64,000 nt of DNA, taken from the IMG/VR virus record IMGVR_UViG_3300024308_000302, positions 186,001 through 250,000 of that record; one strand, 5' to 3'. The translations under genes were made by a program, and so were the position numbers. This document shows positions 18,380-27,988 of this stretch, piece after piece; position 1 is the first letter of the stretch; each line of letters begins with the position of its first letter. Source of the DNA: a virus. Under the pieces are notes generated by a model. That model saw nothing but the letters and a program-made list of their open reading frames with translations, searched no databases and had not been told where the DNA came from.

Positions 18380-18411
18380 TATGAATCCTCAATAGAATAA
18401 AAAGTAGACGA

Positions 18412-18440
18412 ATTATAGCAACCTTCAAGATGATTGTACA
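18412..18440 (-). promoter_or_regulatory. Sigma70-type promoter with extended -10
   Basis: Minus strand TGTACA, 17 bases, TATAAT preceded by TGC, before the three-gene unit 18379-16889. Confidence 0.7.
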
Positions 18441-18441
18441 G

Positions 18442-18633
18442 CTATTCAGCCGATTTTTTGTAAAGGTTCAAAACGGTAACACCAGTGATATCATCAACAC
18501 AGTCATTCACCAGAACTGTATCGTTGCCATGAATATTTTTAAGAGAAATCAAATACATAATAGCTTCATCAATGGTTTTGCCATCCAGAGCAAAATCAAC
18601 AGAGTCAGGAAGGTCAATCAGAGAAAGAGACAT
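18442..18633 (-). CDS. Small hypothetical protein
   Basis: A 63-residue protein (MSLSLIDLPDSVDFALDGKT) with a GAGGA ribosome site. Its G+C is higher than its surroundings. It reads as a compact soluble domain. The overlapping plus-strand frame has no ribosome site. Confidence 0.72.
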   Translation of the reverse strand: MSLSLIDLPDSVDFALDGKTIDEAIMYLISLKNIHGNDTVLVNDCVDDITGVTVLNLYKKSAE

Positions 18634-18751
18634 AGTGGTTCCTCAATATTGAAAAGTAATGAATGATACCAAAAAAAAGAGATGATGTCTACAATTTGTT
18701 GAATTAATTCAAAATTGGCGTACTGTATATATATTAACTATTGGAGAAGAA

Positions 18752-19201
18752 ATGCTAAAATCAATAATTATGACACTTCTTATGACAACAGTGACTTATG
18801 CAGAAACCACACATTCACCAATTAATGAAATTTTTGGATTTGAATTAGGAATGGATGTTACAAATTACAAAGGTGATACTGTTACTCTTTCAAATGGTGA
18901 CAAAGGAATGGTTGTCCCAGTAGATGTGAAAGGTTTTAAAAATGTATTGATAACATATGATCAGCAAACAAATAAAATAATTAGTATAGCAACAATGAAA
19001 GAACAACCTAATAATTGCCAAGAAGAAGCAAAAGTAATTATGGAGGTTTTGTCAGATAAATATGGTAAATTTGACAGAAAAGAAAGAAATGGAAAAACAG
19101 AATATTACATACAAGATAAAAATAAAAGACTGGTTGTAGCCTGCGATGAACCAGAAGTGTCTGAGGTATCAATAATATTACTTGATTATCAACCAGAATA
19201 A
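18752..19201 (+). CDS. Secreted protein, paralogue of 19890
   Basis: A 149-residue protein with a signal peptide ending TYA. The mature part has SPINEIFGFELGMDV, VPVDVKGFKNVLITYDQQT and a cysteine pair in NNCQEEAK and VVACDEPE. The gene at 19890 has the same layout (PIDNIFGIKLG). Predicted periplasmic. TTGGAGA ribosome site. Function unknown. Confidence 0.85.
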   Translation: MLKSIIMTLLMTTVTYAETTHSPINEIFGFELGMDVTNYKGDTVTLSNGDKGMVVPVDVKGFKNVLITYDQQTNKIISIATMKEQPNNCQEEAKVIMEVLSDKYGKFDRKERNGKTEYYIQDKNKRLVVACDEPEVSEVSIILLDYQPE

Positions 19202-19230
19202 TTGACTACAAAACTCGAATTTGCTATAAT
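19202..19230 (+). promoter_or_regulatory. Sigma70-type promoter with extended -10
   Basis: TTGACT, 17 bases, TATAAT preceded by TGC, 24 bases before the gene at 19255. Confidence 0.8.
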
Positions 19231-19254
19231 TAACAAATTTAGAGGACTTAAACT

Positions 19255-19779
19255 ATGCAAGTTAAATATAAAGTTAATTTTGAATTTAACAAAAAAATTG
19301 ATGAAGTCTTGCTCAATATATTAACTGGCTTTGGATGGCCAGATTTATATTCTTTGTATAGCGACAAATCAATTAAAATTTTTGAAGATATTGGTGAAAG
19401 GTTATCTCACATAAACAAGACAGATAGAAATTGGTGGGGTAATAATATTAAAACAGAAGTAGCAATATCTGATTGTGATTCTGCGGAGTATATTCAATCT
19501 GTCAAACATGATGAAACAAGAAATGTATATATTTTAACAATCAAAGTAGAAGATCGACCAACTGAGCAATATATTAAAAATACATCTCAAAGATTCAAAT
19601 ACTATATGAATGAAGTAGTCCCAGCACTATTAGAAAAATACATGGAACAAGAAAAATATATGAAATACTTTGAAGATGTAATTGGTTGTAAAATTGAAGA
19701 TATTGATGCTGTCAAAATAGTTAGTATCAATATTGAAGAAGAAATCACCATTAATGTTAAGCATACTGTAGAAATATAA
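19255..19779 (+). CDS. Hypothetical protein
   Basis: A 174-residue soluble acidic protein (MQVKYKVNFEFNKKIDEVL) with an AGAGGA site, a textbook promoter and its own terminator. It sits between the two secreted paralogues at 18752 and 19890. No family recognised. Confidence 0.83.
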   Translation: MQVKYKVNFEFNKKIDEVLLNILTGFGWPDLYSLYSDKSIKIFEDIGERLSHINKTDRNWWGNNIKTEVAISDCDSAEYIQSVKHDETRNVYILTIKVEDRPTEQYIKNTSQRFKYYMNEVVPALLEKYMEQEKYMKYFEDVIGCKIEDIDAVKIVSINIEEEITINVKHTVEI

Positions 19780-19796
19780 TTAATGTTATCAAAAAT

Positions 19797-19820
19797 AAAA
19801 GAGGCTTCGGCCTCTTTTTT
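19797..19820 (+). terminator. GAGGC-type terminator
   Basis: AAAAGAGGC/GCCTCTTTT stem, TTCG loop, T-run; ends the gene at 19255. Confidence 0.9.
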
Positions 19821-19889
19821 GTTGACTAACGGGATATTGACTTTCATAACATTGTAATTAAAATGAGATCAAAACATCCAAGGTAAACC

Positions 19890-20390
19890 ATGAAAAAGAT
19901 ATTTATTGCAGCCGCATTATTTACATTGAGCTTCGCCACAACAGTAGTGCCAATAGATAATATTTTTGGTATTAAGCTTGGGGACAAAATAGCAACAAGA
20001 AATGATAGATTTCTAAGAATTGATGACGTTAACAATACTATATATGAGAGAATAAATTTCAAAGGTTTTGACAAAATATCAATTAAGTATACACCAAAAA
20101 CAAAAACAATATATCAAGTATATACAGAGAAAGATGTATCAGAAGGCTGTATAGATGAATTAGAAATAATAAATGGTATATTAGAAAAAAAATATGGAAC
20201 AATGACAAAAAATGATAATCTTGTTAATGCAGAGCATATGATTAAACAAGGGAACAAGACTTTAATATCAGGATGCAGAGGAACAAGCTATACTAAACTA
20301 TATATCATGTTAACTGATGAAGAATTAAAATCAAATTCAAAAAAAGAAACTATTGAAATTCAAGCAGATAGAGAACTCGAAAATCTATAA
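19890..20390 (+). CDS. Secreted protein, paralogue of 18752
   Basis: A 166-residue protein with a signal peptide ending FA. The mature part has VPIDNIFGIKLGDKI, NFKGFDKISIKYTPKT and cysteines in EGCIDELE and ISGCRGTS, aligned with those of 18752. An extra 25-residue charged tail (KSNSKKETIEIQADRELENL) is unique to it. AAGG ribosome site. Confidence 0.85.
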   Translation: MKKIFIAAALFTLSFATTVVPIDNIFGIKLGDKIATRNDRFLRIDDVNNTIYERINFKGFDKISIKYTPKTKTIYQVYTEKDVSEGCIDELEIINGILEKKYGTMTKNDNLVNAEHMIKQGNKTLISGCRGTSYTKLYIMLTDEELKSNSKKETIEIQADRELENL

Positions 20391-20409
20391 AAGAGGTCGA
20401 AACCTCTTT
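20390..20409. terminator. Bidirectional terminator
   Basis: 8-base stem AAAGAGGT/ACCTCTTT with a CGAA loop between convergent genes 19890 and 20408. Confidence 0.85.
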
Positions 20410-21343
20410 AGTATTCAATCATTTCTTGGACTAACAACCTATCGTCCCATTTATTAACATCAAATTGTTCTGGATGGTAAGCTGATGGAATATAAAGTTC
20501 TGGTAATACTTCAGACCATTTGGCATAGTTATAGCCTACATATTTCAGAAGTTCGTATAAACCTTGTTTCAATGAGCTTTTATTATATGATTTATTAAAA
20601 GACTCTTTAGACCACCCATTAAAATTAACTAAAATAACTAAATTTTCATTTTCTAAAGTCATTTTTACAATAGTCTGATTATAACAATTAATTAAACAAA
20701 CTTTCGTATTAAGAATAGAATAGTCATCATTAAAATAAACTTCAATTTTATATGTAAGCAACATGCCTTCACCGCCATCAAAGATTGTTCTAAACAAACG
20801 TTTGTTATCATCATCAATATTAAGATTAAATGAGATTACAAAACTAGTATTATTAGCGATGAGCCGTTTGTTATTAAAAATGCCAAAACCAGCATCGAAA
20901 TCTACATTATTAAGAATTGCTGAGCAGACTTCTTCCTTATCAGATTTTGATACGTTAAAATAATCAAAGGTAATACTCAAATTATCAGAAATCAATTTTC
21001 TATTGGATTCGTTTAGCATAAAAGCTTTTTTGTGATTTTTAATTATAAGTTCATTAGTAGCAATATCAAAATCTTTATCACGCATATCATAGACTGAAAA
21101 ACCATTATTCTCATATAAAACATATACAAATCTTTTCTTTTTTTTCAAAGAATTCACAATATAATAGTTTGCCTGTATCGTTCTTTTAGATCTTTCAAAA
21201 ACTTTTTCTTGATCAATGCTATCTTTAATTTTTGAACAATCAAAAATATTTGGCAACATAACAATAATGTGTTTACCAACATACCAGTTTAATTCATCTA
21301 TTGTTTTAAAATTTTTAACAAAGGTTGCATAGTCTCTAAACAT
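20408..21343 (-). CDS. C-terminal-tag protein
   Basis: 311 residues from the ATG at 21343 (AGAGA upstream, MFRDYATFVKNFKTIDELNW). An in-frame extension to 21403 would add a spurious hydrophobic stretch. The protein is soluble, beta-rich in the middle, and ends RLLVQEMIEY, the shared signature. Internal similarity to group B is weak. Function unknown. Confidence 0.82.
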   Translation of the reverse strand: MFRDYATFVKNFKTIDELNWYVGKHIIVMLPNIFDCSKIKDSIDQEKVFERSKRTIQANYYIVNSLKKKKRFVYVLYENNGFSVYDMRDKDFDIATNELIIKNHKKAFMLNESNRKLISDNLSITFDYFNVSKSDKEEVCSAILNNVDFDAGFGIFNNKRLIANNTSFVISFNLNIDDDNKRLFRTIFDGGEGMLLTYKIEVYFNDDYSILNTKVCLINCYNQTIVKMTLENENLVILVNFNGWSKESFNKSYNKSSLKQGLYELLKYVGYNYAKWSEVLPELYIPSAYHPEQFDVNKWDDRLLVQEMIEY

Positions 21344-21487
21344 GATATGATCTCTAATAAAAATTAACATTATTATACCAATATACAAAGGGAATAACAA
21401 CAAAATTAAAAATAAATATTAATAAAAAAAAGTAGACTGATAATCTGATTGGATGTATAATACACATTCACATTATGGAGACTACTA

Positions 21488-21829
21488 ATGAATTTGAAAA
21501 ACGATCTGTATTTTTCTGTAGCACGAAATGTTTCTGATGACTATCTGATTCTTATGATGGTAAGGAAACAAACGTGGGATACTTATGAGATGAAAGATGA
21601 TCCTGATGAGCTATCTGATGTTGCATATGATTTCACTTTGGAAGGGTATGTGTTTGAAGTGACAGGACAGAACGGTGAAGATTGCATTGATAGCATCGAA
21701 CGTGAAAATGGTGAAGAAGTAGACGGTCAAAAACTGATTGAAGATCTTGAAGCTGCAGGCTATACCGTAAATCAAGATATTGCTGAGCACTTCCAATCAG
21801 AAACCGATGGGTATTTCGAACCGGCTTAA
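21488..21829 (+). CDS. Acidic hypothetical protein
   Basis: A 113-residue, strongly acidic protein (ERENGEEVDGQKLIEDLEAA) with a TATGGAG site. TATAAT lies about 37 bases upstream with a weak -35 box (TAGACT). Followed by a canonical terminator. Less A+T-rich than its neighbours. Unknown family. Confidence 0.82.
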   Translation: MNLKNDLYFSVARNVSDDYLILMMVRKQTWDTYEMKDDPDELSDVAYDFTLEGYVFEVTGQNGEDCIDSIERENGEEVDGQKLIEDLEAAGYTVNQDIAEHFQSETDGYFEPA

Positions 21830-21842
21830 TAATAACGGTTTA

Positions 21843-21869
21843 AAAAAGAGGCTTTGGCCTCTTTTTTTT
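21843..21869 (+). terminator. GAGGC-type terminator
   Basis: AAAAGAGGC/GCCTCTTTT stem with a TTTG loop and long T-run. Confidence 0.9.
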
Positions 21870-21876
21870 GCTTAAA

Positions 21877-22932
21877 TTAATAAGTCATCATCATAAACAA
21901 ATCAACATCTTTAATAGTTATTTTAGAACTATCTATGCCAAGTTTATTACTTAATAATTCAGTAATTAATGTCAGATAATGATCATATATATCATTTAAT
22001 GTATCTAAATAAACAGGAATATATAATAGTGGATTAGAATAATAAAATGTCCCATCAGAAAATAACTCTAAACTTATATGTGGATGAGATTTATAAGTAA
22101 GAATAAATTGTCTATTATAAGATTGAAATTTTAATGGTTTAACAAAACATATATCAATAAAATCAGCTTTTTTATTATGTTCGAGATTATAATAAAATTG
22201 CATTATTGATAATACTTGATTAAATTCTTTAAAAGTTTCCTTTGGTAAGAAATTTTTAACAATACTTGAAAATTGATAGTATTGAAGACGATAAAAATGA
22301 TCATTATTGAATTCATTAACTCGTTCAAGTATTTTATACTCATCTGGAATACAAGTATGTGCCATATAAGACATGCCAGATTTCTTTATTTCTTCACTCA
22401 TCAAGTAATATGATTCATTTTTTACATAATGCATCAATGATTTCATATCTTTAATATTAGGATTTAGTTTAGATTTAATGCTATTAAATGAGTATTCATA
22501 TGCAGCATCAAAATTAAAAGAATCAGAAAATTGTTTGTGGCTATTAGTCAAAAACAGTTCATAATTAGAAACACTATTATTATTGATTGATAAGTTAACG
22601 ATATCTATTCTATTGTTTCTATACATGTTATTAGAAATAAGATAAAAAATTGAATGTTTAGAAATACCAATTCTCACTTTAATAACAGTTGGCAAATCTC
22701 GCATGAGATAAACTAGTTGATTTAAGGAGACAAACTGTTTAAGAAAGCTTTTAGGTATATTGATTATTTCGTATAAATGATTGACAACATCATCGTTAAA
22801 ATCCAAAAGGAATTCTTGATTCTCTGTTGAGGAATTAACAATGACTAATTTATCTTTAGACAACTGTAGTTCTATCAATTTCTTAGCACTATCTACAATA
22901 TCATCAAATAATGCTATTTTATAATCAGACAT
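21877..22932 (-). CDS. C-terminal-tag protein, group B
   Basis: A 351-residue soluble protein with an AAAGGAG site. Group B landmarks are DMKSLMHYVKNESYYLMSEE, FKEFNQVLSIMQFYYNLEHN and TLNDIYDHYLTLITELL, and the end DVDLFMMMTY. It lies 22 bases after the gene at 22955, likely one operon. No catalytic motif recognised. Confidence 0.86.
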   Translation of the reverse strand: MSDYKIALFDDIVDSAKKLIELQLSKDKLVIVNSSTENQEFLLDFNDDVVNHLYEIINIPKSFLKQFVSLNQLVYLMRDLPTVIKVRIGISKHSIFYLISNNMYRNNRIDIVNLSINNNSVSNYELFLTNSHKQFSDSFNFDAAYEYSFNSIKSKLNPNIKDMKSLMHYVKNESYYLMSEEIKKSGMSYMAHTCIPDEYKILERVNEFNNDHFYRLQYYQFSSIVKNFLPKETFKEFNQVLSIMQFYYNLEHNKKADFIDICFVKPLKFQSYNRQFILTYKSHPHISLELFSDGTFYYSNPLLYIPVYLDTLNDIYDHYLTLITELLSNKLGIDSSKITIKDVDLFMMMTY

Positions 22933-22954
22933 GTTTAACTCCTTTGAATATCTA

Positions 22955-23512
22955 TTATTCTAATATAAGTTTTTGAATGTCATAAGAATTTGGATATGTT
23001 TTAAAATCAAGTTGATGACCATGCATAAAAGTAAAATTATAAGTTTCAACCATTAATGAGGTGACATTATAATTTTTATCTCGTTGAATAATAATATCCT
23101 TATAAACTTCTTCATCATCAGCAAGATTAGGTTTTTTAGGGCCTACAGTTATTTGATGAGAAATTTGTTCTATACGACCTTTTTTATGTATAAAGTAAAC
23201 ATGCTCTTTTAACGTTGAGTCATCTGCAACATTATAATTGCTAAAAGATCCTAAATTATCGACCTTAACTTTAATGGAATCGAGACTCATTCGATAACTA
23301 CTTGCAATAACTTGTTTAGTTTTTTTGTTATAAAATTGATAACCGCCAAACAAATGAATTTTTATGGCATAGTCTTTATAATCAAAAGTATCAACATTAT
23401 AGAGTTTATTAAGCAAAAAGCAGGTTTCTTTCTTTAAACGGTCAAGAGAATACATATGACGTTTAGTCCACATCATTGGTATGAATAAAGTGTTTAAAAT
23501 AGGTATCAGCAT
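22955..23512 (-). CDS. Hypothetical protein
   Basis: A 185-residue protein with TTGGAGA upstream. A moderately hydrophobic start (MLIPILNTLFIPMMW) could be an anchor but is short. A beta-rich body contains YAIKIHLFGGYQFYNKKTKQ. It ends IQKLILE, possibly a degraded form of the Met signature. Co-directional with 21877. Confidence 0.77.
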   Translation of the reverse strand: MLIPILNTLFIPMMWTKRHMYSLDRLKKETCFLLNKLYNVDTFDYKDYAIKIHLFGGYQFYNKKTKQVIASSYRMSLDSIKVKVDNLGSFSNYNVADDSTLKEHVYFIHKKGRIEQISHQITVGPKKPNLADDEEVYKDIIIQRDKNYNVTSLMVETYNFTFMHGHQLDFKTYPNSYDIQKLILE

Positions 23513-23564
23513 ACAATATCTCCAAAATAATTTCCATTGTAGATTACAATGATTTGATAGTCAA

Positions 23565-23585
23565 CAAAAAAGAGGCTACTGCCTC
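23565..23585 (-). terminator. GAGGC-type terminator
   Basis: GAGGC/GCCTC stem with a TACT loop overlapping the stop of 23584. Confidence 0.8.
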
Positions 23586-25026
23586 ATATTTTGTGTTTTA
23601 ATGGTTTACTTAATTCTTTTTCTTTAACTGAGTCATTTATTTTTTCATATATCTGATGAGCTTCTTTCAGAGATGTTGCTTCTGAAAGTTCCATTAGATG
23701 AACAAAATTAGTCACATTTAAGGTGTGAATTAGTTTAGGATAATCAAACTTGATTAAATCGGCCATTTCTTTTTCTTCTACATATCTAAAAATAGAACTT
23801 TCACGATTTAAGTTCATAACAATATTATTCTTTTCAAAATAATCTAAAACAGGTCTTATATGATCTTTATATTTTGAACGATCTACTTCCATTGATATAA
23901 CTGATTCAACATCACTACACAAAGTCAAAGAACCCTTTTTTTCTAACATGAGATGATGATAATAAACTTTGAAAAAAGAATTATCACCAGAAATATGAAC
24001 ATGGTTATCTTTTGTATTATTTATATAGTGCTTTGGCATGTATGAATAACCTTCTGTCAAAGCTGGTCTTGCTGAACCAATATAACCAACATCAAATAAT
24101 TCAAAATCAGTGAAACTATGTTGTAGTTCAACACCAGATGCTCGAATAGTGTTATCATCTGTCACAGTACAAGTTATATCATCAATAGATGTAAACCAAT
24201 CAGGGTAAGAATCTTTTACCAATTGAACAAACTTATTCAATTCAGGTGTGTCTAACAATTGTTGTTCTGTTTTTGAATTTAATAACATACCTAACTTCAT
24301 ACATTGTCTTCTTTTAAAAGGTTCAAAAGCTTCATCAAAAACTGTATAGTATTTATCCATCATTTCATTATGAGTACGAATTGCATCTGGTCTTGATGAC
24401 TCATAGCTAAAGTAATAATTATTATAAAGATCAAAAAGGTTATAAATTCTAAATTGTTTCAACAAATGCGTGTTAGCTTGAATAACAGAGATAACATTAT
24501 CAAGACCAGTTCTTACTGAACTTGAACGTTCTTTTTTTTCAGCAACAACTGAATCAAGATTTCTGAATTCTTCTACAAATCTAAACGCAGGTAATTTTTG
24601 TAAATCACTTTTAAGTTTAACAAGATCTAAGTCATCATGAAAAGCAAGTTCAAAATTGGTAATAAATTCTTTAAATCCTTTACTATCATTCAATGCTTTG
24701 TAAATTTTATTCAAATAATCAAAATCACTTTCTTGAATAACTGGAATATATTCTATTGAACTGGCCACATCTCTATCCATGTTTTTAAAAATATTGGAAT
24801 CATCTTCTTTATAAATCAATTTAGAATAGTTCTTTAATAATATAGGATATCCTTCGTTGTTGGTCTTAACTAAAGAAAAATCATAAAGTCCTTTCATAAA
24901 AGTTTCATTAGTGAATTTTAAAGCAGCATAATAATCAAAATTTTGGTAAGTTCCATCATTTATATTATGTTCTTCTTTAAAATCATTGAGTAGATTTAAA
25001 TAATCATTATAATTGGCTTTTTTCAT
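23584..25026 (-). CDS. Second gene of duplicated two-gene operon, copy 1
   Basis: A 480-residue soluble protein, paralogous to 44593-46089. Shared blocks include the start MKKANYNDYL (copy 2 MKKAKAEDF), DDNTIRASG (290-298) and HISGDNSFFKVYYHHL (344-359). Its ATG overlaps the stop of the upstream gene by four bases (ATGA), so translation is coupled. Function unknown. The conserved HISGDNSFFK patch is a candidate active or binding site. Confidence 0.87.
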   Translation of the reverse strand: MKKANYNDYLNLLNDFKEEHNINDGTYQNFDYYAALKFTNETFMKGLYDFSLVKTNNEGYPILLKNYSKLIYKEDDSNIFKNMDRDVASSIEYIPVIQESDFDYLNKIYKALNDSKGFKEFITNFELAFHDDLDLVKLKSDLQKLPAFRFVEEFRNLDSVVAEKKERSSSVRTGLDNVISVIQANTHLLKQFRIYNLFDLYNNYYFSYESSRPDAIRTHNEMMDKYYTVFDEAFEPFKRRQCMKLGMLLNSKTEQQLLDTPELNKFVQLVKDSYPDWFTSIDDITCTVTDDNTIRASGVELQHSFTDFELFDVGYIGSARPALTEGYSYMPKHYINNTKDNHVHISGDNSFFKVYYHHLMLEKKGSLTLCSDVESVISMEVDRSKYKDHIRPVLDYFEKNNIVMNLNRESSIFRYVEEKEMADLIKFDYPKLIHTLNVTNFVHLMELSEATSLKEAHQIYEKINDSVKEKELSKPLKHKI

Positions 25027-26924
25027 GCGACTCTCTGTTTAAATTGTTTTTTATTTTGTGTACTATTTTCTTCTACTATGCCTAACATGTTTTTTAATTT
25101 TTCAACTGAATCATCATCTAGGACATGTCTATCTTTATTTGTATACAATGTTGCATTATATGCCTGCTCAAATCTTATATCTTTATCATAAACACGATCA
25201 TCATTTTTGTAATGCATGGCATAATCTTCACCATTAGGCTTAATAGTAAATCCAATCATGGAGGATATATCAGAAGACGCCTTATTAAAGTCATACATAA
25301 TATATTGACGATTAGAACATTTAACTTTTGATTCATCTTCAAGTGTATATGTTGATCCTGTGTTGGTTACATATTGTTCAAAGTAATCTAAATCACGAAC
25401 AATACACCATGAAGTAGATCCAAAAGCTTGACATTGCTCATGAGTTTTTATCTCAAATGTAACAATGTTCTTATCATCATATATCTTTTCTATACCAAAA
25501 GATTCTAATTTGGCAGTCAGGTCTTCTTGTGTAAACTGATCAAAATGATTTAAAGTTCTTGTCAACATATTAATAACATCATCATTGTCTTTTAAAGCAG
25601 CTATCTTTCTACCAACAAATGTTTGCAATTGTGATGTTGTAACATTATTGTCATATAATGATTTAAAGTGGGGTTCTGTTTCATCATTGAAATGATGTTT
25701 ATATTTAGAACTCAGAATACTATAAGCGAACTGCTTTATTTTATTACGTGCAACAATATGATTGATTTCATCATCAATTGCCTCAAAAGACTTGTCTTTG
25801 AAATTATTCAAATCAAAATTATACTGTTTTAAAACAGCATGATTCTCCAATAATGATTGCACGGCTTTAATGCCATTAGCATATTTTTTTTCTTCAAGTA
25901 TTTTTTGTTGGAAGAATGGAACACTTTTTGGTTTCTTTCTTAATAAGTAGGCAACAGCATCAAGATGAAGTTCTTTCGTGAACTTTTCTAAGGTTTCATT
26001 ATCTTTTATAGTATGATACTGATTATCTTTTCTATAAACTAAACTCTTATCATCAAAGTAATAAACCTTGTCTATCTTTTGAGAGGCAGTAAAAGTTATA
26101 TCAAATACAGAACTATCAGTTAAAAGTTTAGTGGCTAAAAATGATTCAACAGAGCTATCAGATAAATTAGAAGAAGCATCTCTAATAAAAATATCAGCTT
26201 TAGACATGAAAAAGTCAGGATCATACTTTGTTAAAATAAACTTTACTTTATCATTGAATTCTTTATTTTCTTTTTCATATTTAATCAATAGATCAGAAAA
26301 ATCTTGAGTATTTATTGAATTTTGAACATAATCATTGATATATTTAAAAAGATACTTTCTTTCATCTTCATGAATAAAAGAAATACTCAACTCATCAAGT
26401 AAATTATAATAGGTATTTATAAAAGTATTAAATTTATTATATGTATCAACAATTTTTATACCTAATTCCATTATTTCATAATGGTTGTCATCTAAATTGT
26501 GAACATCTTCAATACTGAGTTCATTATCATAGCCATCAAAATTTTGTAATTTATTTTGAACTAAAGTACGCCATTCTCTATTCAAGGCATAATTACGTTC
26601 AGTAAAAGAAGAAATAGATGAAAACTTTCTTTCTGGTTGTGGATAAACTTGTGGCATATAAACCAAAAGAGCATCAATTGATGTAATTTTTGTAATATCT
26701 GTATCTTGGATAGAAGAAACAATACCTATTTTTTCATAAACTAATTTACTCAAAGTTGCATTTTTATCAACAGGCTTAGCATTAAGTTCGCTTTGAGAAA
26801 ACTCTGGGATAAATGTCATTTCATTATAGTTTAAATGAATATCATCATCCATGTGAAGATCAGCAGTGTATATTCTTAGATCATTTAATTTTTCAATCTG
26901 TTTTAAATTCTCATTTAATTCCAT
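25023..26924 (-). CDS. First gene of duplicated two-gene operon, copy 1
   Basis: A 633-residue soluble protein, paralogous to 46086-47924. The best conserved core (about 394-455) includes KIKQFAYSILSSKYKHHF and SQLQTFVGRKIAALK. A second block at about 500-518 reads AFGSTSWCIVRDLDYFEQYV, and NRQYIMYDFNKAS follows. A G-x-x-W-C...F-x-x-Y pattern of this kind occurs in some phage proteins, but I cannot name the family. No ribosome site is visible, unlike most genes here. Confidence 0.87.
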   Translation of the reverse strand: MELNENLKQIEKLNDLRIYTADLHMDDDIHLNYNEMTFIPEFSQSELNAKPVDKNATLSKLVYEKIGIVSSIQDTDITKITSIDALLVYMPQVYPQPERKFSSISSFTERNYALNREWRTLVQNKLQNFDGYDNELSIEDVHNLDDNHYEIMELGIKIVDTYNKFNTFINTYYNLLDELSISFIHEDERKYLFKYINDYVQNSINTQDFSDLLIKYEKENKEFNDKVKFILTKYDPDFFMSKADIFIRDASSNLSDSSVESFLATKLLTDSSVFDITFTASQKIDKVYYFDDKSLVYRKDNQYHTIKDNETLEKFTKELHLDAVAYLLRKKPKSVPFFQQKILEEKKYANGIKAVQSLLENHAVLKQYNFDLNNFKDKSFEAIDDEINHIVARNKIKQFAYSILSSKYKHHFNDETEPHFKSLYDNNVTTSQLQTFVGRKIAALKDNDDVINMLTRTLNHFDQFTQEDLTAKLESFGIEKIYDDKNIVTFEIKTHEQCQAFGSTSWCIVRDLDYFEQYVTNTGSTYTLEDESKVKCSNRQYIMYDFNKASSDISSMIGFTIKPNGEDYAMHYKNDDRVYDKDIRFEQAYNATLYTNKDRHVLDDDSVEKLKNMLGIVEENSTQNKKQFKQRVA

Positions 26925-26983
26925 ATAAACATATAATATTAGTATATCTAAAAGTATAACATAAAAATAAATATTTAAAATAG

Positions 26984-27005
26984 AAAAAGAGGCCGAAGCC
27001 TCTTG
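26984..27005 (-). terminator. GAGGC-type terminator
   Basis: AAGAGGC/GCCTCTT stem with a CGAA loop, downstream of the gene at 27024. Confidence 0.85.
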
Positions 27006-27023
27006 ATTTAAAGATTCAAAATA

Positions 27024-27257
27024 TTATTTATTGAAATCGCTCATAACTTTTGCAATATCAGCAGCACTGGCATTGATTTTAAGCGATGGCTTTCCTTTAG
27101 ACAATGAAGATGTTTCTGCTCGGAACGATTCTTGCTCTTCCAAGGTAACTTGACGGAAACCATTTTTAGCATTTTCTGCCTCTGCTTCTTTATCACCCAT
27201 AGTCATGGAACACATACGAGTTTTATCATTCACCCAATATTTAATGGCAGGTTTCAT
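27024..27257 (-). CDS. Small hypothetical protein
   Basis: A 77-residue soluble protein (MKPAIKYWVNDKTRMCSMTM) with TAGGAGA upstream, own promoter and terminator. Composition is less A+T-rich than average. No known domain. Confidence 0.8.
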   Translation of the reverse strand: MKPAIKYWVNDKTRMCSMTMGDKEAEAENAKNGFRQVTLEEQESFRAETSSLSKGKPSLKINASAADIAKVMSDFNK

Positions 27258-27286
27258 ACTTTCTCTCCTAAAAATTAGATAAGCCG

Positions 27287-27315
27287 ATTATACACGATAG
27301 CAGTCATTCAAACAA
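27287..27315 (-). promoter_or_regulatory. Sigma70-type promoter
   Basis: Minus strand TTGTTT, 17 bases, TATAAT, 30 bases before the gene at 27024-27257. Confidence 0.7.
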
Positions 27316-27328
27316 GTTTATTTTGCGA

Positions 27329-27988
27329 TCAAACTTTAGTCATCTGCAAAATAATATGATCTTTCAATCTGATGTCATTTAAATTTATGTTAAGTGGTTG
27401 GCAAGCAAATTCAATTAAAAATGTATCAATCATATGTTGTAGTGATAGATAAGTATAAATATCTTTTCCAATATAAGCAAGGAATCGATGAGACAACACA
27501 ACTTTATTATTTGAAATATCAAAAAAGAACCTGATATAAATTCCTATATGCATTTCACTGACAAAAGCATTAATGGGGTCTAATCGATTAGGCGTACCTA
27601 TTATTTTTTTTCTAATATATTTATTATAATTATTATCTGATGTATATTTTGTATTCTGAAATAAGAAACAGTTTAAAAATAGAAGCTTATTATCAATGTC
27701 ATGAATAGCAGTTTTAATATCAAGTTCGAGAGATTGTGTTAACGGAATATTAAAAATATCCTGAACAACATCAAAATCAACATCAGAAATAAAATCTATC
27801 ATGTAATCATCACCAGACTTAATGATTTCAAACCTACAGTGCTCATGTAATGAATCAAAGATCATAAAAAAGACAGGAATCTTATTTGGTGAATCATCAG
27901 TAACAATAGACATCGTATAGTCTTGACGATTATATTCAAGGTTTTTAAATTTTTCTTTTAATGCCTCTAACACCTTAAAATTTTTCAT
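27329..27988 (-). CDS. C-terminal-tag protein, short
   Basis: A 219-residue soluble protein (MKNFKVLEALKEKFKNLEYN) whose start overlaps the end of 27975-28802 by 14 bases, so the pair is co-translated. It ends DHIILQMTKV, the shared C-terminal signature. Similarity to longer members beyond the tail is weak. Function unknown. Confidence 0.82.
   Translation of the reverse strand: MKNFKVLEALKEKFKNLEYNRQDYTMSIVTDDSPNKIPVFFMIFDSLHEHCRFEIIKSGDDYMIDFISDVDFDVVQDIFNIPLTQSLELDIKTAIHDIDNKLLFLNCFLFQNTKYTSDNNYNKYIRKKIIGTPNRLDPINAFVSEMHIGIYIRFFFDISNNKVVLSHRFLAYIGKDIYTYLSLQHMIDTFLIEFACQPLNINLNDIRLKDHIILQMTKV

Noticed and set aside
22955-23512. Possible 18th member of the C-terminal-signature set (ends IQKLILE)
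   Set aside because: Leu replaces Met and the last residue is Glu, so it does not fit the pattern well enough to count.
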